A model generated the notes under the pieces. That model worked only from the letters and a program-made list of their open reading frames with translations. It was not told the origin of the DNA and ran no database searches. A DNA stretch of 64,000 nt from the NCBI GenBank assembly GCA_000349905.1, contig KB722744.1, positions 457,311 through 521,310 on the forward strand, written 5' to 3'. Source of the DNA: Volvariella volvacea V23. Taxonomy: Eukaryota; Basidiomycota; Agaricomycetes; Agaricales; Pluteaceae. Both the position numbers and the translations under genes were made by a program. How positions within the stretch are numbered: position 1 is the first letter of the stretch; each line of letters starts with the position of its first letter. Below are positions 20,226 to 29,091 of the stretch, piece after piece.

Positions 20226-22454
20226 TCATAAGATTCTTTCGGCTCGTTCCTGCTCCCGATCCAGATACCCATTAACCAGCTTAATCTCAGGTCCTCCTTT
20301 CCATCTCTCTTCTGCATGTTCATACAACAAGCACAACTCAAATTTAATTCTCTCAAGGTCACCATTATCAGCATGAAAATTCACAAAATGAATCCTCTCG
20401 ATAGACCGCCCAGCAAGAATCCTCCCAGCCAGGAACCGACCAACGTGACTCAAGCAGCGATGCTTCTTGTTCACCAAACTCCATCTACTTAACGAGCTAA
20501 TGCGCTTAAACACAAGTGTTCGGAGTCGAGGAAATTTTGGATCCAACGAACACATGTTGCATCTCTCTACTGGATCAAACTCCTCCAGGACTTGTGCGAG
20601 GGTCATAGCCTTGAGGCTCTTTATGACGTCAGAATTTCCCTGCCAATCCAAATCTGACTCGTCACCCGCATTTTCTGCATACGAATCCATCTTTCGGTGA
20701 GTGTCGCATTTTGGCACTGAGGACCCCAGCCGGTTGAACACCCGCTCTCCACAGCCATCCACAGATATAGTCTCCAGGCTTTGCAGATCAGGAAGATTGC
20801 TGATGAACAGACCGGTTTCCTCGTACGCCCTTCCACTAAAGCTCCATTGGACGACGTTACTGGAGGATACAAGGTCCATAGTAAAGTCGCAATGAGGGGT
20901 GGATGATAGGTCTGGCGACGTGAATCCGAATTCGAACCAAGGGAGATTTTTGTCATAATCCGAATAGTCGATGTAGGTTGTGGATGGGATTAGAGGTGTG
21001 AACGAGTATGAATACAAATAGGAATACTCGAGTTTTCCCGGCTTCCTGTGGAAATTAAATTCCTCTATACACCGTACTCGGAGATTGAACTTGGTCTCTG
21101 GTGAGTATAGGCTCGAGTCCATTTCTAGGTGGTTGTTGGAAAAGAGTGACAACTGTTCTAGCAGAGTAAGGAATAAACCCTCTTCATGGGATGGATCGTT
21201 GGTAAAGTTGTTGAATTCAGACTCGGATTCGGACTCTGAGTCATAGGGCTGTTCTAAGGGGGTAGTCGATTGCAAGTGGGGAAGTAGTCGAAGATGGAAG
21301 GAAGGTGGGAGGTGGAGTGGAAGAAGAAAGTGCAATATGGTCAAGGAGTCATTCCCTTGTATGAAGAGGGCACGAAGAGCCGGGAAATAAGTATCTCCTT
21401 CCCCAAGATCAGGGTGATCGTCAGGTAGAGGCGTTTCTACAGGTTCAAGAGCCCATTTCAACCTAAGCACTTCTAGTTGTGGGAGAGAGAGGAGCGCCGG
21501 CATAAAGTCTCTCGTAGGAATCCATCCAGTGGGATGGATGATATGGAGTTCTCGGAGCGACGCGCACGTAAAAAAGAAGTCGAAGGATGGGGAGCAATAC
21601 TTGAGATAAAGCCGTTGGAGCACAGGAGTCGGGTTTTTATGGGTGTTACTCCCGAACCAGGTTGGGTGGGGGATTATTGTCCTCATTTCATCGGCACCTC
21701 CTTTGATATATAGCTCCTCAAGCAACGGCGCAGGACTATTAAGCCACTTGAGAAAATCGAGCCAGGGTATACTATTCACCACAAAGCGCAAGCATCGGAC
21801 ACGATGTAGCTGGTTTTGTAGAATTTCGCCTATAGCCGACATGTATGCTGCATTGTGCAGTTCGTCCATGGCGTCTTCAATATCGTCACGATGATCACCC
21901 CAGTTATCCAAGCGGTCGAATTTTCGTTCATGGGTATATCGAGTAATGTTCAACATCAAGATTGGTTGACGACTTGAGCGCCTGAGAATCTCTTTCAATA
22001 GGTCTAGGTCGGGAGGTGGAATAAAGATTCCAGTCCATAATCCCGGGTAAGCCAACGCTGTCTCTCTCCACAAGCGGCACACATGTGAACAAACCAATAC
22101 ACCCCTCTTCCACCACTGATCTCCCCAAACAGCTACTTTCATCAGCTTGCTCTGCTCGATGATTGCAAATGTGACTGCGAGCATGATGCTCTGCAGAACT
22201 TCGGAGGGCAAGCGGTGTATGGGAGCTAATTCGTTGTGAAGAGTGCGCAGCTGAAGCTGGTATTCGGAGTTGGCCATCCCTTTACTCGGGTCTTTAGTGA
22301 TAGCGGCGGTGGATAAATGAGTGTAAGTGGCAAGGGTGTCCTGCACGTCGTGCGAAATCGCTTTGTGTACGTAAGATATCGCGTCCGTCAAAACCAATTG
22401 GGGGTTAAATTTGTGTATCAGCTCCACAGCACCAGGCTCGGACGATGTTCGCAT
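20226..22454 (-). CDS. F-box/LRR-type protein, 742 aa, single exon
   Basis: The open frame starts at ATG 22454. Residues about 70-135 carry an F-box-like helix set (NELAPIHRLPSEVLQSIMLA, then VLVCSHVCRLWRETALAYPGLWTGIF), the pattern of basidiomycete F-box-like proteins that bind Skp1. The rest is leucine-rich and irregular (SLPQLEVLRLKW, ALRALFIQGNDSLTILHFLL), consistent with a substrate-binding repeat domain. It is longer and clearly diverged from the 548-aa F-box group nearby and lacks that group's terminal GYGLK motif. No stops or frameshifts are visible. The substrate is unknown. Confidence 0.8.
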   Translation of the reverse strand: MRTSSEPGAVELIHKFNPQLVLTDAISYVHKAISHDVQDTLATYTHLSTAAITKDPSKGMANSEYQLQLRTLHNELAPIHRLPSEVLQSIMLAVTFAIIEQSKLMKVAVWGDQWWKRGVLVCSHVCRLWRETALAYPGLWTGIFIPPPDLDLLKEILRRSSRQPILMLNITRYTHERKFDRLDNWGDHRDDIEDAMDELHNAAYMSAIGEILQNQLHRVRCLRFVVNSIPWLDFLKWLNSPAPLLEELYIKGGADEMRTIIPHPTWFGSNTHKNPTPVLQRLYLKYCSPSFDFFFTCASLRELHIIHPTGWIPTRDFMPALLSLPQLEVLRLKWALEPVETPLPDDHPDLGEGDTYFPALRALFIQGNDSLTILHFLLPLHLPPSFHLRLLPHLQSTTPLEQPYDSESESESEFNNFTNDPSHEEGLFLTLLEQLSLFSNNHLEMDSSLYSPETKFNLRVRCIEEFNFHRKPGKLEYSYLYSYSFTPLIPSTTYIDYSDYDKNLPWFEFGFTSPDLSSTPHCDFTMDLVSSSNVVQWSFSGRAYEETGLFISNLPDLQSLETISVDGCGERVFNRLGSSVPKCDTHRKMDSYAENAGDESDLDWQGNSDVIKSLKAMTLAQVLEEFDPVERCNMCSLDPKFPRLRTLVFKRISSLSRWSLVNKKHRCLSHVGRFLAGRILAGRSIERIHFVNFHADNGDLERIKFELCLLYEHAEERWKGGPEIKLVNGYLDREQERAERIL

Positions 22455-22570
22455 ATATGAAAGATATTACTCACATCAAAGTAAAGGTGTGTATTTAGGC
22501 TGGTGAAACAACGTTCTGGGCAATCAAGGCGCTTTACTGAAACGTCTAATACGAGGTGTATCGGCTCTTT

Positions 22571-22727
22571 GTAGACAGTCCTGGCTTTCCTGGTGCTCCA
22601 CTATCATAATAGGCGATACTGATACTGCTCAGGAGTTATAGCTGAAGTGCTGAAGACGAGCAGGGTGTATATGGTCGTGATGAGCAGAACAATGGGCACC
22701 AAATAGGCGCCAAATAAGGTGCACAGC
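22571..22727 (+). repeat. Dispersed repeat R1, copy 1
   Basis: About 155 bp matching 26165-26304 in the same orientation. Shared blocks include TTCCTGGTGCTCCACTATCA, GGCGATACTGATAC, GCTCAGGAGTT, GTGGTCGTGATGAGCAG or its close variant, and CAAATA/AATAAGGT. The two copies flank the first DUF2235 gene. Copy 2 overlaps the stop codon and 3' UTR of that gene, so copy 1 may mark the 3' end of a lost paralogue. Confidence 0.75.
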
Positions 22728-23509
22728 CGCAATGGGCGCACTTCGATTCTGCCTCTCAAGAATCCTTACGCGATAGGATTAATTAAACGCATCAAGCTTT
22801 TGCGTGTAGAAAAACATTTTCTAGCCTAAGGTCGCCCACCAGTGTTCATCGACAAGATCATACTCTGTTAGGATGACAACCGGAAACCCACAATGGGGTA
22901 CTTTGGATGATTTTGGTCCGTCCATGATCAATATCTGACTTTTGTATTGCAGTAGAACCCTTGGAAGCATTTATCTCTGGATGAATATACGTACCCCATA
23001 TCTTCCCGTAGCATGCCTGTCGAGTGCTGTCGAACAGTTACAGCACTATAATTGTTCCCTATTCTTGCGGATCCAACTGCAGAGCAACTCAGTAAACGCG
23101 ACCTTCAGTGTCGGAACCGTATTGGGCAGCTTGTTATTCCCTTGTGAGTAAATTAGTCCCTTTCCCTTGGGAGTTGCCTTAATTGTCGTCACATTCCCAT
23201 GAGATGTGCTTCTCCCCTTTATCTCAACTTCAACCACTCATTCCATGCAGTAAATCAGACCGATAAATACCAAATTGGAATATCGAATACAAAAGGATGC
23301 ATGCAGACAATCACTCACATGCTCCATACACCCTGTAATTCTTTGTCATCTCGGAGGATTTGTTCTGACACTTGGAATGTAAGATAATAGGAAACCCGTA
23401 TATAGAACCTGTGCAATTCCTGCGAAACCACAATCCTCTGTATCTACCTCTCTTACCTGTTTTCAGCCCCCAAATTATCAACAAGCCCACGCAAAGGATA
23501 TTCACTGCA
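22728..23509. other. Upstream region of DUF2235 gene 1
   Basis: No gene is supported here. The last 100 bp before the ATG are pyrimidine-rich (CCTCTTACCTGTTTTCAGCC), as expected for a fungal 5' leader. Confidence 0.45.
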
Positions 23510-26168
23510 ATGTCTTCAAAGATGCTACTTATTTTCTGCGACGGTACCGGCCAGGATGGTACTTTATCCGTCGGCGCACGTATGTCTGCATCCGTTCTTG
23601 TTCTTGTTCTGCGGTGTGCTTATGCACTACCATTGCGTGCGTCCATTTTCTCAGCTGGTGGTGGGAGTAGAGGAAGCAACGTACAATATGCGACGAATGT
23701 TCTTCGGTTATGTTCGTCTTGTTACTCTTCGTTAGTGTCTTTATATTCAGAACCTTGTTTAATAGCCCGTGCTGTTAGACCGTACACAACGTGAGTAGAG
23801 GACTGTTTTCATCCCGGAAGCGCTCATGTTGTATACAGAGACCAGAGGAAGCAAGTTGTCTTCTATCAAAGTGGAGTTGGCTCAGAAGCCGACTTCTTGG
23901 GTAAGCCGGTCCAGTCCGATCCATTCCTTGGTCAGTTCTCATAATTTCCTTGTTTGGATTGACGCTGATTTTATATTCAGAGGCATTGGGAATTGCAGTC
24001 GGTGCGGATGATACATCTCTGTGATGACCGATTTTCGTAACATACGATAGACAGCTAGCAAGATCCGTGACGCATACGTCTTTATAGCTCAGAATTTTGA
24101 AGAAGGTGACGAGATTTGTCTCTTTGGGTGATATCTCCAAGCAATCTGAACTACGTGCAAGTGCTCATTTGAGATTAGATTCTCCAGGAAAGTTGAACGT
24201 CCATCCTGAGGTGCCCTTTGGGCTGAATAAATATCTATAGGGGTGCCTACACAGTCAGGAAACTGTCAGGATTGATCGTATGTAAACACTATTTTTGAGA
24301 AAAGAAATTTGACCGTTATTCCATGCTCGTCTTAGGATCAAATTGGTTTATTGAAGACAGAGAACCTTGGCTTATTCTTTGGGATATGGAGTGACCTCGT
24401 CAAGAAAAAGACCCCTACGATCCCCCCAGGCACGAGGAGTACCAATATCAAGTACTCATGCAATCTTTATGCATTCGGATTAAACATAACATTTTATACA
24501 GGTGTGTGGGTGTTTGGGACACAGTTGGGTCGGTTTACAACACGATCGACGCATTGAACATCAAGGACACAAGTCTTCCAGTAACCGTGGAAATTGCGCT
24601 CCATGCCATGTCTCTTCAAGAGAACCGTAAGATGTTCCTTCCAACCCTCTGGACACAACCCCACGGAGGGTTAAAGCCAGACCAAGTCCTGAAACAGGTA
24701 TATTTATCGTAGTGGAATCCATTGCGTGTGTTGAAATCGTTGCGCAGATCTGGTTCCCTGGTGCGCACTCTGATGTTGGAGGTGGGTATGAACGACACGA
24801 ACTTTCGGATGTAGCGCTTTTCTGGATGGCGGTTAGTTGTCCACAGATATATTCACACGTGCCGGTTCTCACTAAAGAGCAGGGCGAGACTAAAGACTTC
24901 ATTAACTATGACCTCGAATTCCTTCAGAACAGTGGTCAACGCGACCCTAAACCATGGGGCACCTCACAACCACACAACGCATATTATGAGCTTTCTTTTG
25001 TAATGAAGGGGATCATGGGACACGAGACACGTCTGGAGAACCAGGATATTACCGCTTCATCTCTATTTCATCCAAGTCTCGGTCCTGGTTATGCCCCTAC
25101 AAAGTTGGACCACCCGAAGTATATGGTCACGATGGATATTCTAAAGTCAAAGTTTGGAAGCTCTTGGACTCCAAGCTTCTCTTCGCTCAATGCGTTCGAA
25201 GAGAAGTGCAAGAAGGAATGGGGATCCTCCGTACGAACTTGATTTGAATCCAATATTTTGGTAACACTGACATATCTCATTTCCATTTGTACAGAGACTC
25301 GATCTGCCAACGATCGAATTTGAGCACATCGGTGACTTGTTTGGATCAACCGTTGCTTGGGTACGTGATTTAATGATAGTCTGTCGCCTGTAACTACTAA
25401 TCATGCTTGAGGTAGTCCACTGGATTCACGCCTAGTTTTATCCCACCTAATAATGCATTAGTGGGTGGACATGAACACGACGGCTCACCAATTTATATAA
25501 TACGCGCCGACCACGAGGTGAATATATGCAAAAGCACAAGGTGTCTATTAATTCTTCTCACTGGCCTTGCCTTTAGGATGGCATACGTGAGTTCCACCAG
25601 ATGTAGTCCGTCAAAAAAGCTCAGCTTACTGTATTCCTTACTCTTTAGACCCTGGAAATTTCACTAAAAAAGCTCAGGCGGTGATCGGGTATCGCGGACA
25701 AGAAATAATTGTGAGTATCCAACTCAATTTCTTCCAAACCAAATGTCTCAACTCCTAAATAGGTGAATGAATTTGAAGTTTTAACTGCACGCGACCAGCC
25801 CTTCACCTGGGTCAAAGCGAGTGGCCCTTTTCGTCAAGTAAGTTAGACGGCGCCTCTCCATATCAGTATGTTGCATTTCCATGTTGCATCTACTTTTGGC
25901 ACTGCTAATATGACTGGTAGGGCGGGAGAAGAAGAAGACGGAACGCGGTTGTATGTTGCTCGAGCAAGTGTCGCAGAGGCACAATCGGTTCATTGCGGAA
26001 AAATAAAGGAGGGCAGTGTTGGTGAGTTTCCTCCATTCCCCTGTCATGGTAGTAGGTCGCAATTCAACCAATCGCTTTCCAGCGCTGATTCCTTATGGTG
26101 GTAAAGAGCACTTAATCGAGGAGTTTGAAGTCTTGGTATATACCGACATCGGATTTAGTCAACTGTAA
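23510..26168 (+). CDS. DUF2235 (Tle1-like) hydrolase fused to a DM9-type domain, copy 1
   Basis: This multi-exon gene starts at ATG 23510 (MSSKMLLIFCDGTGQDG, the usual DUF2235 N-terminus). The next blocks are SRGSNVQYATNV, RAVRPYT, QVVFYQSGVGSEADF and SKIRDAYVFIAQNFEEGDEI. The nucleophile elbow GFSRGAYTVRKLSGLI is assembled from three exons. Later come DQIGLLKTENLGLFF, VGVWDTVGSVYNTI and WFPGAHSDVGGGYE, the acid/His block of the family. The C-terminal third (GGHEHDGSPIYIIRADHE, EIIVNEFEVL, RLYVARASVAEAQ, LIPYGGKEHLIEEFEVLVY) resembles two DM9/DUF3421 repeats, a lectin-like module. Family knowledge: DUF2235 includes bacterial Tle1 phospholipases. The fungal substrate is unknown. No signal peptide is visible. 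The gene ends with TAA 26166-26168. Most introns are 50-60 nt GT..AG. The one at 24188 appears to be GA..AG. Confidence 0.82.
24179..24187 (+). other. 9-nt microexon carrying the catalytic Ser (copy 1)
   Basis: The preceding exon ends CTC TTT GG (donor GTGATA at 24128). The microexon ATTCTCCAG follows an AG at 24177-24178. The next exon starts at 24241 with G GGT GCC TAC. Together they spell Gly-Phe-Ser-Arg-Gly-Ala-Tyr, the DUF2235 nucleophile motif. The bases after the microexon are GAAAGT, not GT. Confidence 0.75.
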
Positions 26169-26304
26169 ACAGCACTGGATTTCCTGGTGCTCCACTATCA
26201 TAATGGGCGATACTGATACCGCTCAGGAGTTGTGGCTGAACGTGTATGTGGTCGTGATGAGCAGAATAATGGGCGCCAAATAGGTGCTAAATAAGGTACA
26301 CAGC
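26165..26304 (+). repeat. Dispersed repeat R1, copy 2
   Basis: About 140 bp, same orientation as 22571-22727, beginning within the final codons of DUF2235 gene 1 and covering its 3' flank. It may be conserved 3' UTR sequence or a short mobile sequence that now supplies the stop codon. Confidence 0.75.
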
Positions 26305-26755
26305 GTCACCTTGCGAAAGCGATGTGTGATGCGTGACAGGTCACCCATGCAGTCCCGACAACGCGAACGATTTTGGTGAGGATGCAAGAACACCTGGTGG
26401 AAGACAAGAAGTTGGCTGGAACACGTTTAGTGCCTCACATAATTTGTCGCATGAATAACAGGGCTGTAAGGGGGTGACGTTTGGTGAAGCTTGCCTAGAT
26501 ACGGTAGCATGGGAGCCAAGGCTGTGGCGTCAGCCCAACCATGCATTTATGAGCTAGCAGGTTTGAACAGTAGCTCATCCACGACGTCCTGGAGTTGATC
26601 CTGTGAAAGCAAAAAACAAGACCAGTCGGTGAGCCCATTAGCTTTATAGACTAGACTGCATTCGCCTAATGCATCATGTAGTCTGAACGCCTATTTGCGT
26701 CGCTGAGTTTAGGGATAGCCTCTTTGGAGACATCTTTCTGCGGGTTCACCGAGCA
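26305..26755. other. Intergenic, upstream of F-box gene B
   Basis: No open frame with protein-like composition and no repeat was seen. It serves as 5' flank of the gene at 26756. Confidence 0.45.
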
Positions 26756-28402
26756 ATGGCGACCAATACCACGCAAGTCGCTACTCTTCACACACACGTC
26801 TATGACCCCATCCTCCAGGATGCATTACGGGACGAAATTGATGCAAGACTCCGCGTCCTCGACTGGGAAGTTGTCGAAGCAAGACAGCTTCGCTCACAGA
26901 GAAATCAACTCGCACCCATCTTCCGCCTTCCACCGGAGCTCCTCAGCAGGATCACCAAATGGCTTGTAAAGAGGTATCATCGTCGACGTTGGGAGGTGGA
27001 CAATGGTTTGTTTAACACGGTCTACGGGCAACATTTGGCGTTGGCAGGAGTGTGTCAACGTTGGAGGGAGATGATTCTTGCGGACCACACCCTATGGACT
27101 GACATACACACACCCTACCTCGCATTAGCTCCTATCCTAATCGAGCGTTCCGGGGCGTCACTGTTGTCTTTCAATCTCCTCGAGTTATTTATGCGCTCCA
27201 AAGAGCTCATCGACGATGCATTGGAGCTAGTCAGCGCACACCGGCAACGCATCGGCGAGCTTACCCTGAACATAGACTCATATGAAGACCCAAGAGTATC
27301 GCTCCTTTCGGAACCAGCCCCAACCATAAGATCCCTTCGGCTCATCATCGGTACCAAATTCTCAGTTCTTCCACATTCCTTATTTCGTGGGTCGGCACCG
27401 TGCTTAACCGCGCTATCGTTGATGGGCGTCATCTTCCCTTGGGATATGCCCCTTCTGTACTCCATACCTCAACTTCAATCACTCTTCATTTGGCGCCATT
27501 CGGGCTCGGAGAGGCCAAGTTGGGATCAACTTATAAGGATTCTTCGTTCAATGCCAAACTTGCAGGAGCTCCAGCTCAGTCTCGTACTACCTTCATCGAC
27601 TCCTCCGTCTCCTCCCCCTTCCGTAATCCCATTCTCGCCTCACTTCGAGTGTCTCCGATTGACCGATTCAACTTTTTCCTGCAACTCTCTCCTGAATTGT
27701 ATTTCCTTTGTCAACGTTCCCGAGTTTAATATCAAAGGCAAAGCGGGTAATGACACTCGAATCGACTTGATATCTCAACCATGGATGTCCAACTTGATGC
27801 GGCTCTTATGCAATCAATCAGTCTCTATCTACGAGATCTTGATGATATCCAGAAGTGATTTCGCCATAATTGATGTAACAACACGACGATCACACACAAC
27901 TCCGGACCTATCTTTTCATTGGGATCTCGAGGAGGATACAGAGGACGACTATATTCGCTGGATCATGTCGCTTTTACCATTATTCGAATGCAAACGTTTC
28001 ACATATAAACTTCCATTTACACGCCGAGAATGGGAATCGTACGTCAACCGAATTCCCCTGGTGGAATACCTGGAAGTCTCGCTGGACCAGGAAAAATTCG
28101 ACTTCTTTCTCGGTTCTTTGCTCATCTCGTGTTCAAATCCCGCATCTATGGCCAATACGTGCACCCCGTTCCCCAGGCTGGAGTCGCTTGTTCTTGAGTA
28201 CAGTCTTATGTCATCTGAATGGGAGAGGCTCTGCAAAGTACTGAAGGATAGGAAGGATCAAGGCTATGGATTACGAAGGCTCTCAGTGTCGCTGGCGAAA
28301 GATTGGGCAGAGGGCCGACATAACGCGATCGAGCAGAGAGCATTGATGTTGCTTGGACTGGAGGATATATATATTGGCATCGACATTGTGAATGAGGCTT
28401 AG
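26756..28402 (+). CDS. F-box family protein B, intact, 548 aa
   Basis: The intact single-exon gene starts at ATG 26756. The N-terminus has a short helical leader (LRDEIDARLRVLDWEVVEAR), then the F-box-like segment RNQLAPIFRLPPELLSRITK and VCQRWREMILADHTLWTDIH. The middle is leucine-rich with irregular repeats (ALSLMGVIFPWDMPLLYSIP; LIRILRSMPNLQELQLSLV). The C-terminus has the family signature LKDRKDQGYGLRRLSV. It is the reference member of the group with copies at 16741-17763, 60062-61723 and 63841-64000. Such proteins act as SCF substrate adaptors; the target is unknown. It sits between the two DUF2235 genes. Confidence 0.85.
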   Translation: MATNTTQVATLHTHVYDPILQDALRDEIDARLRVLDWEVVEARQLRSQRNQLAPIFRLPPELLSRITKWLVKRYHRRRWEVDNGLFNTVYGQHLALAGVCQRWREMILADHTLWTDIHTPYLALAPILIERSGASLLSFNLLELFMRSKELIDDALELVSAHRQRIGELTLNIDSYEDPRVSLLSEPAPTIRSLRLIIGTKFSVLPHSLFRGSAPCLTALSLMGVIFPWDMPLLYSIPQLQSLFIWRHSGSERPSWDQLIRILRSMPNLQELQLSLVLPSSTPPSPPPSVIPFSPHFECLRLTDSTFSCNSLLNCISFVNVPEFNIKGKAGNDTRIDLISQPWMSNLMRLLCNQSVSIYEILMISRSDFAIIDVTTRRSHTTPDLSFHWDLEEDTEDDYIRWIMSLLPLFECKRFTYKLPFTRREWESYVNRIPLVEYLEVSLDQEKFDFFLGSLLISCSNPASMANTCTPFPRLESLVLEYSLMSSEWERLCKVLKDRKDQGYGLRRLSVSLAKDWAEGRHNAIEQRALMLLGLEDIYIGIDIVNEA

Positions 28403-29091
28403 AGGATGGTTTGTTCATTTATCTTTTGCTTACCAACAAACCATTTGTTGGAATGTGTTAAAGGGTATGTGTAATGTTATAATGGTGAGCTTGGATATTT
28501 GCATTCTGAAAAGAGTACCTCATGTAATACCCAGAGAGTGGTTCTAACTTCAGGTGGGTAGCCTGGATGATACAGGTATAGGGTGGGTTTTACACCGAAT
28601 CTCATTGCATGGCAAGCAGGGGTCGCATATATTGACCCTCTTGTCCCAGCTATAAAGTCTGACATACTAACGTCCTGAGCTTCCTTTTTATCTCTCGGAC
28701 TCCGAGCTTAGCGATCTCAAATCTTGTCACCTTCCGCCTCTCATTAATACGTCCTTTTGCCAAATTAGAATGACTCAAGCCCGCAGCAATTGCACGTCAT
28801 GGAAGGGAGATGAATCCCATGAAGAGTCAAGCTAGTCAAGGTTGTGATTGGGCTGCTCCTTGTATTGAAGGCACAATAGGAAGGAGAGAGCGAAGCGGAG
28901 TCACATTTTTTCCACGCCCCATAAACTATACGATTATACTCGCCCATCCAGATAAGCCTAATGGGCAACCCTAAAACTCAGTAAGTTAGCAGTTTTGCGC
29001 AGTCATTTGTTGTGTCGGCACGGTATCGCATTGCATTCCTAGCTCGTTCTTTGACCTCGTCGATTAGCTTGGAGCCTTCTCCACCTCCACC
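28403..29091. other. Intergenic, upstream of DUF2235 gene 2
   Basis: I see no gene, repeat or RNA. A C-rich leader (CTTCTCCACCTCCACC) precedes the ATG at 29092. Confidence 0.45.

Noticed and set aside
24188..24240. A canonical GT donor at 24192 (AAA|GTTGAA) for the intron after the microexon
   Set aside because: It adds an AGG AAA tail to the exon, and no AG before the GGT GCC TAC exon gives the right frame. The same is true in copy 2, so the GA donor is preferred.
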